A stretch of 64,000 nucleotides of DNA, taken from assembly GCA_015063135.1 (NCBI GenBank), contig SUTA01000012.1, forward strand, positions 1-64,000. The letters are read 5' to 3'. Source of the stretch: Thermoplasmata archaeon. Its GTDB lineage: Archaea; Thermoplasmatota; Thermoplasmata; Methanomassiliicoccales; Methanomethylophilaceae. Below the pieces are notes generated by a model, which did no database searches, was not told the origin of the DNA, and saw only the letters and a program-made list of their open reading frames with translations. Both the position numbers and the translations under genes were made by a program. Below, piece after piece: positions 9,835-20,088 of this stretch; position 1 is the stretch's first letter; every line of letters begins with the position of its first letter.

Positions 9835-11238
9835 ATGAGCCTGAAGGAGGACAACTTCTCCGACTGGTACCTCGACATCGTCGAGAAGGCCGGGCTCTCG
9901 GACAAGAGGTACCCCATCAAGGGGATGAACGTCTGGACGCCCTACGGCTGGAAGATCATGAGGCAGATCGACGGCTACATCCGCGAGGAGTTCGACGCCA
10001 CCGATCACGACGAGGTCTGCTTCCCCCTCCTTATCCCCGAGACCGAGTTCGCCAAGGAGAAGGACCACATCAAGGGATTCGACTCCGAGGTCTACTGGGT
10101 CACGCACGCGGGACTGGACGAGCTCGACGTCAGGCTGGTGGTCAGGCCCACCTCCGAGACCGCCATGTACCCCATGTTCTCCCTGTGGGTCAGGTCCCAC
10201 CAGGACCTCCCCCTGAAGACGTACCAGATCGTCAACACCTTCAGGTACGAGACCAAGCAGACCCGTCCGTTCATCAGGGTCAGGGAGATCCACTTCTTCG
10301 AGTCCCACACCTGCCACGTCTCCGAGGAGGATGCGCAGTGCCAAATCGAGGAGGACATCCAGATCCTCGAGAGGATCGCCAAGAAGATCTGCCTGCCGTA
10401 CACCCTGCTCATCAGGACCGAGTGGGACAAGTTCCCCGGCGCCCACTACACCGTCGGGATAGACACCTCCATGCCCAACGGGAGGACCCTGCAGATGGGG
10501 TCCATCCACCACTACCGCACCAACTTCTCCGTCCCGTACAACATCACCTACGAGGACGAGAACGGCGAGCACCAGTACGTCCACCAGACCACCTTCGGCA
10601 TGAGCGAGAGGCTGGTCGGCGCCCTCATCGGCGTCCACGGGGACGACCAGGGCCTGGTCATGCCTCCGGGCATCGCACCCTTCCAGGTCGTCATCATCCC
10701 CATCCTCAAGAAGGACAACGAGGCCACCGTCATGGGCGCCTGCAAGGGCATCGCGGAGATCCTGTCCAAGCACGGCATCAGGACCAAGCTGGACGACAGG
10801 GACGACCGCCCCGGCAGCAAGTTCTTCGACTGGGAGATCAAGGGAGTGCCCCTGCGCCTGGAGATCGGCGGCCGCGACATCGAGAACGAGGTCGTGTCCT
10901 TCTCCAGGAGGGACACCGGCGAGAAGGGAACGATCGCTGTGGCCAACCTCGTGGACGGCATCAACCTGCTCCTGGACGACATCTCGGAGAACATGCTCGC
11001 GAGGGCCAACGAGGTCCAGAAGTCCCGCATCCAGGACGTCGAGTCCATGGACGCCCTGCCCGAGGACAAGATCCTCAGGCTCGGCTGGTGCGGATGCGAG
11101 GAGTGCGGCCACAAGTTCGAGGACTCCACCGGGTTCAAGATCCTCGGTACCCCGTACCACCCGGAGAAGTACTCCGGCAAGTGCATCGTCTGCGGCAAGC
11201 CCGTGGACAGGCCCGCCTACGCCGCCCACACGATGTGA
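9835..11238 (+). CDS. proS: prolyl-tRNA synthetase (archaeal type)
   Basis: MSLKEDNFSDWYLDIVEKAGL...RPTSETAMYPMFSLW...RETKQTRPF; C-terminal CxxC Zn motifs. Confidence 0.96.
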   Translation: MSLKEDNFSDWYLDIVEKAGLSDKRYPIKGMNVWTPYGWKIMRQIDGYIREEFDATDHDEVCFPLLIPETEFAKEKDHIKGFDSEVYWVTHAGLDELDVRLVVRPTSETAMYPMFSLWVRSHQDLPLKTYQIVNTFRYETKQTRPFIRVREIHFFESHTCHVSEEDAQCQIEEDIQILERIAKKICLPYTLLIRTEWDKFPGAHYTVGIDTSMPNGRTLQMGSIHHYRTNFSVPYNITYEDENGEHQYVHQTTFGMSERLVGALIGVHGDDQGLVMPPGIAPFQVVIIPILKKDNEATVMGACKGIAEILSKHGIRTKLDDRDDRPGSKFFDWEIKGVPLRLEIGGRDIENEVVSFSRRDTGEKGTIAVANLVDGINLLLDDISENMLARANEVQKSRIQDVESMDALPEDKILRLGWCGCEECGHKFEDSTGFKILGTPYHPEKYSGKCIVCGKPVDRPAYAAHTM

Positions 11239-11484
11239 GCGCAAACCTTTCAGGGGGCTCTGACCCCCTTCCCTTCTTCCATTCCATGTGCGACATCATC
11301 TCTGGCCTGGGTGCAATCAGGGCGATGTCGGTGGCAAATTTCATGTTGGACCCGGATCCGCTGAGATTCGGTCATTGAAAAAATCACGTTATCCTACGTA
11401 TTTTTTCCAATGGCCGATTACGCAACATACCCTGCTGCAGAACTGGTTCCGAAACAATCGAAACCATTCTAAAGGGGAAGGATG

Positions 11485-11504
11485 ACGGCCCCCTCGGGGG
11501 CCGT
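11485..11504. terminator. GC hairpin ACGGCCCCC-TC-GGGGGCCGT
   Basis: Perfect 9-bp inverted repeat, 15 nt past the CGA end of cbiC but inside the standard-code ORF. Confidence 0.6.
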
Positions 11505-11518
11505 TTGGAGTTTGAGAA

Positions 11519-12148
11519 TCGTCCCTTGTAGTAGAGCATCGCGTTGCAGATCGTGGCCGCGATGTTGGATCCGCCCTTGCGTCCCTTGGGGACGATGAAG
11601 GGCACGTCGCGCTCCATGATGATCTCCTTGGACTCGACGACGTTCACGAATCCGACGGGCGCCCCGATGATCAGGGCGGGCTTCAGCTCGCCGGAGTCTA
11701 TGAGCTCTGCGAGCCTGACCAGCGCGGTGGGGGCGTTGCCGACGGCGAATATAACCGGGTGGTCCTTCGCGATCTCCGCTCCCCTCTCCATGCAGACGGT
11801 GGCCCTGGTGCAGCCCCTCTCCTTCGCCTCGGCAACGACGTCGTCGTCGCTGATGAAGCAGTGGACCTGCCCGCCGTACTCGCCGAGCTTCTTCTTGTTG
11901 ATGCCGGCGGCCGCCATCTTGGTGTCGGTCACGATGTGCGCCCCGGACCTGATGGCCCTGACGCCGATGTTCGCCGCATCCTCGGAGAAGACCAGGTTGT
12001 CGGCGTAGTCGAAATCCGCGGAGGTGTGGATGCACCTCTTCACGATGGAGAACTGGGGCTCCGGCCAGGTGCGGCCGTTGAGCTCCGACGTGATGATCTC
12101 CATGCTCCTCTTCTCTATCTCTTCAGGTTTCACTATCTCTATAGCCAT
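11519..12148 (-). CDS. cbiC: precorrin-8X/cobalt-precorrin-8 methylmutase; ends at CGA 11519-11521
   Basis: MAIEIVKPEEIEKRSMEIITSEL...VIFAVGNAPTALVRLAELI...AAPVGFVNVVESKE-like; ...CNAMLYYKG[CGA]. Confidence 0.9.
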
Positions 12149-12158
12149 AACGAACACC

Positions 12159-12893
12159 TCAGATTCTGTATCCTCTGGGAGTGATCATGCGGCCGTTGGA
12201 CACGTAGGTCTGCGAGTTGCCGATGATGACTATGCAGAACATGTCCACGTCCGCCTTGTCCAGATCCCCTAATGTGGTGATCTGGCTCGTCTCGTCCTCC
12301 CTCCCCGCGTTCCTTACGATCCCCACGGGGGTCTCGGGCTTGCGGTGCTTCAGGAGGATCTCGCGAGCGTCATTGAGGTAAGTCGTGCGGGACTTGCTCT
12401 TGGGGTTGTACAGGCAGACGATCATGTCCCCCATCCCCGCGCAGTCCACGCGCTTCATGATGAGCTCGATCGGCGTGAGCCAATCGGACAGACTGATGAT
12501 GGCCAGGTCGTGCATCAGCGGGGCGCCCAGGACGGACGCGGCGGTGGATGCGGCGGTCATGCCGGGGACGGTGTCCACCTCGATGTCCGCGCCCATCTCG
12601 TCCACCATCTGGTAGATGATGCCGGCCATGCCGTAGATCCCGGAGTCCCCGGAGGAGATCATGGCGACGTCCTTGCCGGTCATGGCGTCCTCGATGGCCA
12701 TCCTGCAGCGGTCGACCTCCTGCATCATCCCGGTGGCCTTGAACTCCTTGTCCGGGAATATGGGCCTCATCAGGTCGACGTAGGTCGTGTAGCCGGTGAC
12801 GATGTCGGCGTTCTGGATGACCTCCGCGGCCTTGAAGGTCATGTGCTCCTTGCCGCCGGGTCCGAATCCCACAACGTGCAGCCTTCCCTTCAT
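12159..12893 (-). CDS. cbiH: cobalt-precorrin-3B C17-methyltransferase
   Basis: MKGRLHVVGFGPGGKEHMTFKAAEVIQNADIVTGYTTYVDLM; SSGDSGIYGMAG. Confidence 0.92.
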   Translation of the reverse strand: MKGRLHVVGFGPGGKEHMTFKAAEVIQNADIVTGYTTYVDLMRPIFPDKEFKATGMMQEVDRCRMAIEDAMTGKDVAMISSGDSGIYGMAGIIYQMVDEMGADIEVDTVPGMTAASTAASVLGAPLMHDLAIISLSDWLTPIELIMKRVDCAGMGDMIVCLYNPKSKSRTTYLNDAREILLKHRKPETPVGIVRNAGREDETSQITTLGDLDKADVDMFCIVIIGNSQTYVSNGRMITPRGYRI

Positions 12894-12898
12894 CGTAA

Positions 12899-13654
12899 TC
12901 ACTCCTTGGCCTGGCGGAACTCCGTCGTGAAGTGCTTGTCGTACAGCTTGGACAGATCGTACTCGTCGCCCAGGAAGTCCCCGACGACGGTGAGTGCGGT
13001 CTTGGTGATGCCGGCGGCCTTGACCTTGGCGGCGATGTCCGCGATGGTGCCGATGACGATCTTCTGGTCGGGCCAGGTGGCCTTGTAGACGACCGCGACG
13101 GGGGTGGTCTCCGGGTACCCTCCGGCCTTGAGCTGCTCTGTCATCTCGTCCAGGAATCCCACGGACAGGAAGATGACCATGGACGCCTGGTGCCTCGCCA
13201 GGTCCTCCAGCTTCTCGCCGGGGGGCATGGGGGTCCTCCCCTCCATCCTGGTCAGGATGACGGTCTGGCTCTTCCCGGGCAGGGTGTACTCCTTGTTGAG
13301 CACCGCGGCGGTCCCGAGGAACGAGCTGACTCCGGGGATGACCTCGTATTTTATGCCGAGGGCGTCCAGCCTGTCCATCTGCTCCCTGTGGGCACCGTAG
13401 ATGGCGGGGTCGCCGGTGTGCACGCGGACGCACTTCTTGCCGTCCTTCTCGGCCTTCTCCATGACCTCGATGACCTCGTCCAGGTCCATCAGGGCGCTGT
13501 TGTAGATCTTGGCGCCCTCCTTGTGGCCCGAAAGGACATCGGGGTTCACCAGGGAGCCGGCGTAGATGATCACGTCGGCGGAGTCGATCAGCTTCTTTCC
13601 TTTGATTGTCAGGAGCTCGGGGTCGCCCGGGCCCGCACCTATGAACGATATCAT
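12899..13654 (-). CDS. cbiF: cobalt-precorrin-4 C11-methyltransferase
   Basis: MISFIGAGPGDPELLTIKGKKLIDSADVIIYAGSLVNP. Confidence 0.95.
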   Translation of the reverse strand: MISFIGAGPGDPELLTIKGKKLIDSADVIIYAGSLVNPDVLSGHKEGAKIYNSALMDLDEVIEVMEKAEKDGKKCVRVHTGDPAIYGAHREQMDRLDALGIKYEVIPGVSSFLGTAAVLNKEYTLPGKSQTVILTRMEGRTPMPPGEKLEDLARHQASMVIFLSVGFLDEMTEQLKAGGYPETTPVAVVYKATWPDQKIVIGTIADIAAKVKAAGITKTALTVVGDFLGDEYDLSKLYDKHFTTEFRQAKE

Positions 13655-14361
13655 TCCTTGCTCACCTTCTTCTTGATTATTACCGTGGTAAAGTATCCGT
13701 ACTCCCTGTCGGCGACCATGGGGCCGATGTACTGCCCCTCCATCCCCACGTTGCTGATGACGGTGGCATTCACGAGGGGTATCTCCCTCTCCTCCATCAT
13801 CGATGCTATCATCGGGACCGATTTGAACGCCTTCATCACGACGACGTTGTCGAAGCTGTCCAGCGCTGTGGCGAGGAGCTTGGAGTTCTCCTTCGCCACG
13901 GGCACGACGGCGAGGCCCTCGTTCCCGATCATCAGGGGGAGCCCGGCCAATGCCGCGCCGTGGCAGAACGAGGGGATCCCGGGGATGACCTCAGTCTCGT
14001 AACCCCTCGCCCTGATCTCGTCGTTGATGTACATGTAGGTGCTGTAGACGCCGACGTCCCCGAGGGTGACCATCGCTATGTCCTTGCCCTTGTCGAGGAG
14101 TTGGCACATCTGCGCCATGGCCTCGGCGCGGCACTTCTCCCTGACGGAGTCGTCGGGGTCCATGCTGAAGAGGAACTCCACGATCTCCTTGCCGGAGACG
14201 TCCACGCTGGGCTCTATTATGTCGAGAGCCACGCTGCCCTCGCCCAGCTTCTTGACCGGGTACCCGATAACCTCGCATCCGTCCAGGATCTCCTTGGCCT
14301 TGATCGTCAGGAGCCCGGGTTCACCGGGGCCGACGCCTATTCCGTACAGCTTGCCTGCCAT
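13651..14361 (-). CDS. cbiL: cobalt-precorrin-2 C20-methyltransferase
   Basis: MAGKLYGIGVGPGEPGLLTIKAKEILDGCEVIGYPVKK; TLGDVGVYSTYMY. Confidence 0.94.
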   Translation of the reverse strand: MAGKLYGIGVGPGEPGLLTIKAKEILDGCEVIGYPVKKLGEGSVALDIIEPSVDVSGKEIVEFLFSMDPDDSVREKCRAEAMAQMCQLLDKGKDIAMVTLGDVGVYSTYMYINDEIRARGYETEVIPGIPSFCHGAALAGLPLMIGNEGLAVVPVAKENSKLLATALDSFDNVVVMKAFKSVPMIASMMEEREIPLVNATVISNVGMEGQYIGPMVADREYGYFTTVIIKKKVSKE

Positions 14362-14409
14362 AATCGCACCTTGCTGAAGGTGGGATGTATCTTCCGTATA
14401 TAATAACAT

Positions 14410-14426
14410 ATACCCCTTGGGGGTAT
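14410..14426. promoter_or_regulatory. palindrome ATACCCC-TTG-GGGGTAT in the divergent cbi promoter
   Basis: Perfect 7-bp inverted repeat next to AT-rich TATA-like GTATATAATAACATATA between divergent cbiL and cbiD. Confidence 0.5.
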
Positions 14427-14522
14427 CTACGAGCAAATAAAATGGAAAATATGGCCCCTTCCATCCAATCCCCTCATCTTTATTACTCTAGATTCCAATC
14501 GTCTCCATCCCAAGGTGAACAG

Positions 14523-15671
14523 ATGGAAGAGCAGCCCGCCGAATCGGATTCCTATGTCTTCGTCAACAACAAGAGGATGAGGCGGGGGCACACCACCGGG
14601 ACCTGCGCTGCGGCGGCATCCAAGGCGGCCGCTGAGGCGCTCCTCACCGGGAAGGCCATCGAGAAGGTCAGGATCCACACCCCCAAGGGAATCACCCTGG
14701 ACCTCCCCGTGGAGGACCTCACGGTATCAGGCAGCAGCGCGAAATGCGGGGTCAGGAAGGACGGGGGCGACGATATCGACGCCACGCACGGCACCCTCGT
14801 CTACTCCGAGGTCTCCCTCATCGGGCAGGGCATCGAGATCGACGGGGGGCAGGGCGTCGGGAGGGTCACCAGGAAGGGCCTGGACCAGCCCGTGGGCAAC
14901 GCCGCCATCAACAGGGTCCCCCGCTCCATGATACGCGAGGCGCTCTCGGACGTCGCATCGGCGACGGGATACGGCGGGGGATTCTCGGTGCTCATCACCA
15001 TCCCTGAGGGCGAGGAGCTCGCCAAGAAGACGTTCAACCCCCGCCTGGGAATAATGGGCGGAATATCCGTGCTGGGGACCAGCGGCATCGTCGAGCCCAT
15101 GAGCGAGACGGCCCTGGTCAACACCATCAAGGCGGAGATGAACATGAGGGCCGCGGAGGGCCACAGGCTGCTGCTGGTCGTGCCGGGCAACTACGGGAAG
15201 GACTTCTCCGACAACATGCCCGGCCTCGATGCCGAATCCGCCGTCAAATGCAGCAACTTCGTCGGGGAGATGCTCGACTACGCATGCGAGCTCAAGGTCG
15301 ACGTCCTGCTTGTCTCGAACCTCGGCAAGATCGTGAAGGTCGCCGGCGGGATCATGAACACCCACTCCAGGAACGCCGACTCCAGGATGGAGATCATCGC
15401 GGCCAACGCGGCGATGGTGGGCGCGGACATCTGCACCATACAGAGGATCATGGACTGCATATCCACGGATGACGCCCTGGACGTGCTGAACGAGTTCGAC
15501 CTGATAGAGCCGACTTGCGAGCGCATGGCGGAGAGGATAGAGTTCTACATGAACCACCGTACCGGCGGGGCCATCCGCACCGCGGCCGTGGTGTTCTCGT
15601 CCGTGTACGGATTGCTGGCCAAGACCTCGCTGGCCGACCGGATGATCGAGGAGCTGGAGGAGGGCGCATGA
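14523..15671 (+). CDS. cbiD: cobalt-precorrin-5B C1-methyltransferase
   Basis: RMRRGHTTGTCAAAASKAAAEALLTG; family-typical N-terminus. Confidence 0.94.
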   Translation: MEEQPAESDSYVFVNNKRMRRGHTTGTCAAAASKAAAEALLTGKAIEKVRIHTPKGITLDLPVEDLTVSGSSAKCGVRKDGGDDIDATHGTLVYSEVSLIGQGIEIDGGQGVGRVTRKGLDQPVGNAAINRVPRSMIREALSDVASATGYGGGFSVLITIPEGEELAKKTFNPRLGIMGGISVLGTSGIVEPMSETALVNTIKAEMNMRAAEGHRLLLVVPGNYGKDFSDNMPGLDAESAVKCSNFVGEMLDYACELKVDVLLVSNLGKIVKVAGGIMNTHSRNADSRMEIIAANAAMVGADICTIQRIMDCISTDDALDVLNEFDLIEPTCERMAERIEFYMNHRTGGAIRTAAVVFSSVYGLLAKTSLADRMIEELEEGA

Positions 15672-16696
15672 GGATAGACGCGGTGGCGTTCTCCACCAAC
15701 GGGTGCAGGACCGCCATGAGGCTCAGGGAGGCTCTCCCCGAGGAGGACATCCGCATCTACAGCAAGACGACCTCGGACAACCTCGGCGTGGAGGCCATAG
15801 AGGGCCCCACCAAGAGATGGACCGGGGACCGCTGGAACGAGTGCGACGCCCTGGTGTACATCGGCGCGATAGGGATCGCCGTCAGGTACATCGCCCCCTT
15901 CGTCAAATCGAAGGACACCGACCCCGCCGTGGTCTGCATGGACGAGCACGGCAAGTGGGCCATCGCCCTGCTGTCGGGGCACATCGGCGGGGCCAACGAG
16001 CTCACCGCCAGGATAGCGGAGAGGATGGGCGCCGAGCCCATCATCACAACGGCCACGGACCTCAACGGGAAGTTCTCCGTGGACACGTTCGCCACAGTCA
16101 ACGGCCTGAGGATAATGGGCCTGAAGATCGCGAAGGACGTGGCGGCGAGGGTGCTCGACGGGAGGTTCGTCGGGTTCACCACCGACATCCCCGTCGAAGG
16201 GAGGCTGCCGGACGGCCTGACCGAGGCATCGGAAGGCAAGTTCGGGGTGTCCATCTCCGCGGACGTGTCCAAGAGGCCGTTCGGCACCACCATGAGGCTG
16301 GTGCCCATGGACGTGTCATTGGGGATCGGGTGCAAGAGGGATACCGACCCGGAGAAGCTGAGCGCCTTCGTCCGCAGGATACTGGATGAGGACGGCATCG
16401 CCCCGGAGAGGGTCTGCCGCATCGCCAGCATCGACCTCAAGAAGGACGAGAAGGCGATACTGTCCCTCGCGAAGGAGATGAGGGCGCCCGTGAGGTTCTT
16501 CACATCCGACGAATTGAATTCCATCCCCGGCGAGTTCTCCAGGTCCGGGTTCGTGCAGAGCGTCACATCGGTGGACTGCGTGTGCGAGAGGTCCTCCGTT
16601 GCATCGATGGACGCAGAGATAATCCGCAGGAAGACCGCCGAGGACGGCATGACGATCGCGATAGCGAAGCGCGAGCTGCGCCCGAGGTTCCTATGA
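15668..16696 (+). CDS. cbiG: cobalt-precorrin 5A hydrolase
   Basis: YIGAIGIAVRYIAPFVKSKDTDPAVVCMDEHGKWAIALLSGHIGGANELT; GIGCKRDT. Confidence 0.94.
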   Translation: MRIDAVAFSTNGCRTAMRLREALPEEDIRIYSKTTSDNLGVEAIEGPTKRWTGDRWNECDALVYIGAIGIAVRYIAPFVKSKDTDPAVVCMDEHGKWAIALLSGHIGGANELTARIAERMGAEPIITTATDLNGKFSVDTFATVNGLRIMGLKIAKDVAARVLDGRFVGFTTDIPVEGRLPDGLTEASEGKFGVSISADVSKRPFGTTMRLVPMDVSLGIGCKRDTDPEKLSAFVRRILDEDGIAPERVCRIASIDLKKDEKAILSLAKEMRAPVRFFTSDELNSIPGEFSRSGFVQSVTSVDCVCERSSVASMDAEIIRRKTAEDGMTIAIAKRELRPRFL

Positions 16697-17466
16697 CGGC
16701 GGTGTTCATCTTCTCGGGGACCACCGAGGGCAGGGAGCTGGCGCAACTATTGGCGTCCAACGGCGTGGAGGTCCACGTCAGGGTCGCCACCGAGTACGGC
16801 GCCGAGGTCATGGAGCCCGACGCGAACATAGACGTCAAGGTTGGGAGCTGCGGAGGCGCCGAGGGCATCGCCCGCATCATCAGGGAGAACGGATACGCCC
16901 TCGTGGTGGATGCGACGCATCCCTACGCCACGAGGATATCGGAGCACATCCGCGAGGGATGCGAGGCATCCGGGGCGGAGTACATCAGGCTGAGCAGGAG
17001 CGCGTCGTTCGACGGCAGCTCCGACGTCATCGAGGTGGCATCCGTCAAGGACGCGGTGGACTACCTCATCGGGACCGAGGGGCCCATACTGGCGGCCACC
17101 GGTTCCAACGAGATCCTGGAGTACACCAGGATACCGGATTACAGGGACAGGGTCACAGCGAGGGTCCTATCGACCAGGCCGTCCATGCTGAAGTGCCTGG
17201 ACGCGGGGTTCGAGGGGAAGAACCTGGTCTGCGCCCAGGGCCCCTTCAGCGAGGAGGCCAACCACGCACTCCTGGTTCAGATTGGAGCCAAATACATGGT
17301 CACGAAGGACTCGGGCACCGTCGGCGGATTCGAGGACAAGCTCAACGCCGCCAGGAGGACCGGCACCAAGATGATATTGGTGAGGAGGCCCGATGACTCG
17401 GGCCTCACGTTCGACGACACCGTGGACCTGCTGGGCGAGAGGCTCGGGATCACGATCAAGAGATGA
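16693..17466 (+). CDS. cbiJ: precorrin-6A/cobalt-precorrin-6A reductase
   Basis: MTAVFIFSGTTEGRELAQLLASNG...VVDATHPYATRISEHI. Confidence 0.93.
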   Translation: MTAVFIFSGTTEGRELAQLLASNGVEVHVRVATEYGAEVMEPDANIDVKVGSCGGAEGIARIIRENGYALVVDATHPYATRISEHIREGCEASGAEYIRLSRSASFDGSSDVIEVASVKDAVDYLIGTEGPILAATGSNEILEYTRIPDYRDRVTARVLSTRPSMLKCLDAGFEGKNLVCAQGPFSEEANHALLVQIGAKYMVTKDSGTVGGFEDKLNAARRTGTKMILVRRPDDSGLTFDDTVDLLGERLGITIKR

Positions 17467-17470
17467 TATC

Positions 17471-18673
17471 ATGGCAAGGAAAGTGACAGTTATCGGCATC
17501 GGGACCGGAGGCGACGGACTGACCGTGAGGGCGGCCAAGGCCATAGCCGCATCCGACCTGGTGATCGGCGCCAGGCGCATGCTGGACTCGGTCGACACCG
17601 GCACGGCGGAGACCCTCGAGGAGTACCGCTCCAAGGAGATCGTGGAGCACCTGGATTCCAACCCCGGGTTCTCCAGCGTATCGGTCCTCATGTCCGGCGA
17701 CGTGGGATTCTACAGCGGCGCCAAGAAACTCCTGGAGGCTCTGAAGGGCGGGGATTACGAGGTCGCGGTGGAGCCCGGGATCTCCTCGCTCGTGTACCTA
17801 AGCGCCATGATGGGGACCTCCTGGCAGGACGCGTACCTCACCAGCGCCCACGGCAGGGACGCGAACCTCGTCGGCATCTCAAGATGCCACTCCAAGGTGT
17901 TCACCCTCCTGTCCGCGCAGGATACCGTGTATGCGATGTGCAGGCAGTTCGCCGACTACGGGATGGATGTCACCATCACCGTGGGCCAGGACTTCGGCCT
18001 GCCCACCGAGAGGCTCACCTCCGGGAAGCCCGCGGAGCTCCTGGGGAAGGAGTTCGGGGACCTGTGCGTCGCCATGATAGAGAACCCGCACCCCGACACC
18101 TCCAACCCCATAGGCATCCCCGACGAGGAGTTCGTCAGGGGCGACGCCCCCATGACCAAGAGCGAGGTCAGGGCGCTGTCCGTGGCCAAGCTGAAGCTGT
18201 CCGACGACTCCGTGGTCTACGACATCGGAGCAGGGACCGGGTCGGTCTCCATCGAGATGGCCCTGGTGGCCTACAACGGCATGGTGTACTCCGTGGAGAA
18301 GGAGGACGCCGCGGCGGACCTCATAGAGGTGAACAAGAAGAAGTTCAAGGCCCCCAACATCCAGGTGATCAGGGGCCTTGCCCCCGAGGCCATGCGGGAC
18401 CTCCCGGCACCGACCCACGCCTTCATCGGAGGCTCCTCCGGGAACCTCAAGGAGATCGTCCAGTGCCTCCTGTCCAAGAACCCCGACATCAGGATCGTCA
18501 TCAACTCCGTCACCATCGAGACCATGGCCGAGACCATGGACGTCGTCGGGGACCTCGGCCTGGCGGAGGAGGATGTCACTTGCATCAACGTGTCCAGGGC
18601 AAGGAAGCTGGGCAGGTACCACCTGATGACCGCCCAGAACCCCGTCTACATAGCGGTGGTGAGGGGCAGATGA
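17471..18673 (+). CDS. cbiET: CbiE-CbiT fusion (precorrin-6Y/7 methyltransferase and decarboxylating methyltransferase)
   Basis: MARKVTVIGIGTGGDGLTVRAAKAI... plus VYDIGAGTGSVSIEMAL second domain. Confidence 0.92.
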   Translation: MARKVTVIGIGTGGDGLTVRAAKAIAASDLVIGARRMLDSVDTGTAETLEEYRSKEIVEHLDSNPGFSSVSVLMSGDVGFYSGAKKLLEALKGGDYEVAVEPGISSLVYLSAMMGTSWQDAYLTSAHGRDANLVGISRCHSKVFTLLSAQDTVYAMCRQFADYGMDVTITVGQDFGLPTERLTSGKPAELLGKEFGDLCVAMIENPHPDTSNPIGIPDEEFVRGDAPMTKSEVRALSVAKLKLSDDSVVYDIGAGTGSVSIEMALVAYNGMVYSVEKEDAAADLIEVNKKKFKAPNIQVIRGLAPEAMRDLPAPTHAFIGGSSGNLKEIVQCLLSKNPDIRIVINSVTIETMAETMDVVGDLGLAEEDVTCINVSRARKLGRYHLMTAQNPVYIAVVRGR

Positions 18674-20025
18674 CCCACCCGCGCATACTCATAGCCGCAC
18701 CGGCCAGCGGATCCGGGAAGACGCTGGTGACCTGCGGGATCCTGCAGGCGCTGGTCAACCGCGGCCTGAAGGTCGCCTCATTCAAGTGCGGCCCGGATTA
18801 CATCGACCCCATGTTCCACAGCAGGGTCATCGGCACGAGATCGAAGAACCTCGATCCATTCTTCGTGGACACCGACACCCTCCGCTACCTGTTCGCCAGG
18901 ACCGCCGAGCCCAACGACATCTCCGTCATCGAGGGCGTCATGGGATTCTACGACGGCAACTCCGTCACGTCCACCGAGGCCTCCTCGTGCGACGTGTCCC
19001 TGAGGCTCGACGCCCCGGTCATCCTGCTGGTCAACGCCAAGGGCGCCAGCATATCCTCGCTCGCCACCCTGAAGGGCTTCCTCGAGTTCTCCGAGAACAA
19101 CATCAAAGGAGTGATCTTCAACCAGATGTCGCAGAGGGTCTTCGAGCAGCTGAAGCCCGAGGTCGAGGCCATGGGCATCGTCCCGCTGGGCTTCGTCCCC
19201 AAGGTCACCCACCTGGTCCTCGAGAGCAGGCACCTCGGCCTGGTCCTCCCCGGCGAGATAGAGGCCCTGAAGGAGAAGCTCAACGAGCTGGCGGGGGTCA
19301 TAGAGCAGGGCATCGACCTGGATGCCCTCATCGAGCTGGCGGGGACCGCGCCCGACCTCGAGTACAGAGCGCCCGAGGTGAAGCCCATCGACGGGAAGGT
19401 CAGGATCGGGTTCGCCAGGGACGATACCTTCTGCTTCACCTACGAGGACAACATTGAGATCCTGGAGCGCTGCGGCGCGGAGATCGTGTACTTCTCGCCC
19501 ATGTCGGACGAGCACCTCCCGGACGTCGACGGCATCATCCTCTCAGGGGGGTACCCCGAGCTCCACGGAGCGGAGCTGGAGTCCAACGTCTCCATGCTGG
19601 ACGACATCTTCGAAGCGGTGGACGGCGGCATGCCCTGCATCGCCGAGTGCGGCGGGTTCATGTACCTCCACGACTGGATCGAGGACCCCGAGGGCAACAT
19701 GCACCGCGGATGCAGCGTCATCGCCAGCACCGTCACGAACAAGGGGAAGCTGAACCGCTTCGGCTACGCTGTTTTCACCCCCGCCAAGGAGGGCGGCATG
19801 GTGCCCGTCGGAACCGAGGTCAAGGGTCACGAGTTCCACTATTGGGACAGCGCCGACTGCGGGGAGGACTGGATCGCCCTGAAGAGCGGCGGCAGGATGT
19901 ACCAGTGCATGCACGACACCGGCACCATGCTGGTCGGGTTCCCCCACCTCTACTACTACTCCAACCCGGACTTCCCCAGGATGTTCCTCGAGAAGTGCCT
20001 GGAGTACAGGGCCAGGAAAGGGCGA
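18670..20025 (+). CDS. cbiA: cobyrinate a,c-diamide synthase; ends at CGA 20023-20025
   Basis: MTHPRILIAAPASGSGKTLVTCGILQAL...GLKVASFKCGPDYIDPMFH; ends ...CLEYRARKG[CGA]; standard ORF runs on to TAG 20050. Confidence 0.93.
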
Positions 20026-20088
20026 AGCACTCGCGCGTCCGCGCGCCCGTAGAAATGCTTTTTACCCGCGTCAGGCTACTCCTTAGCA

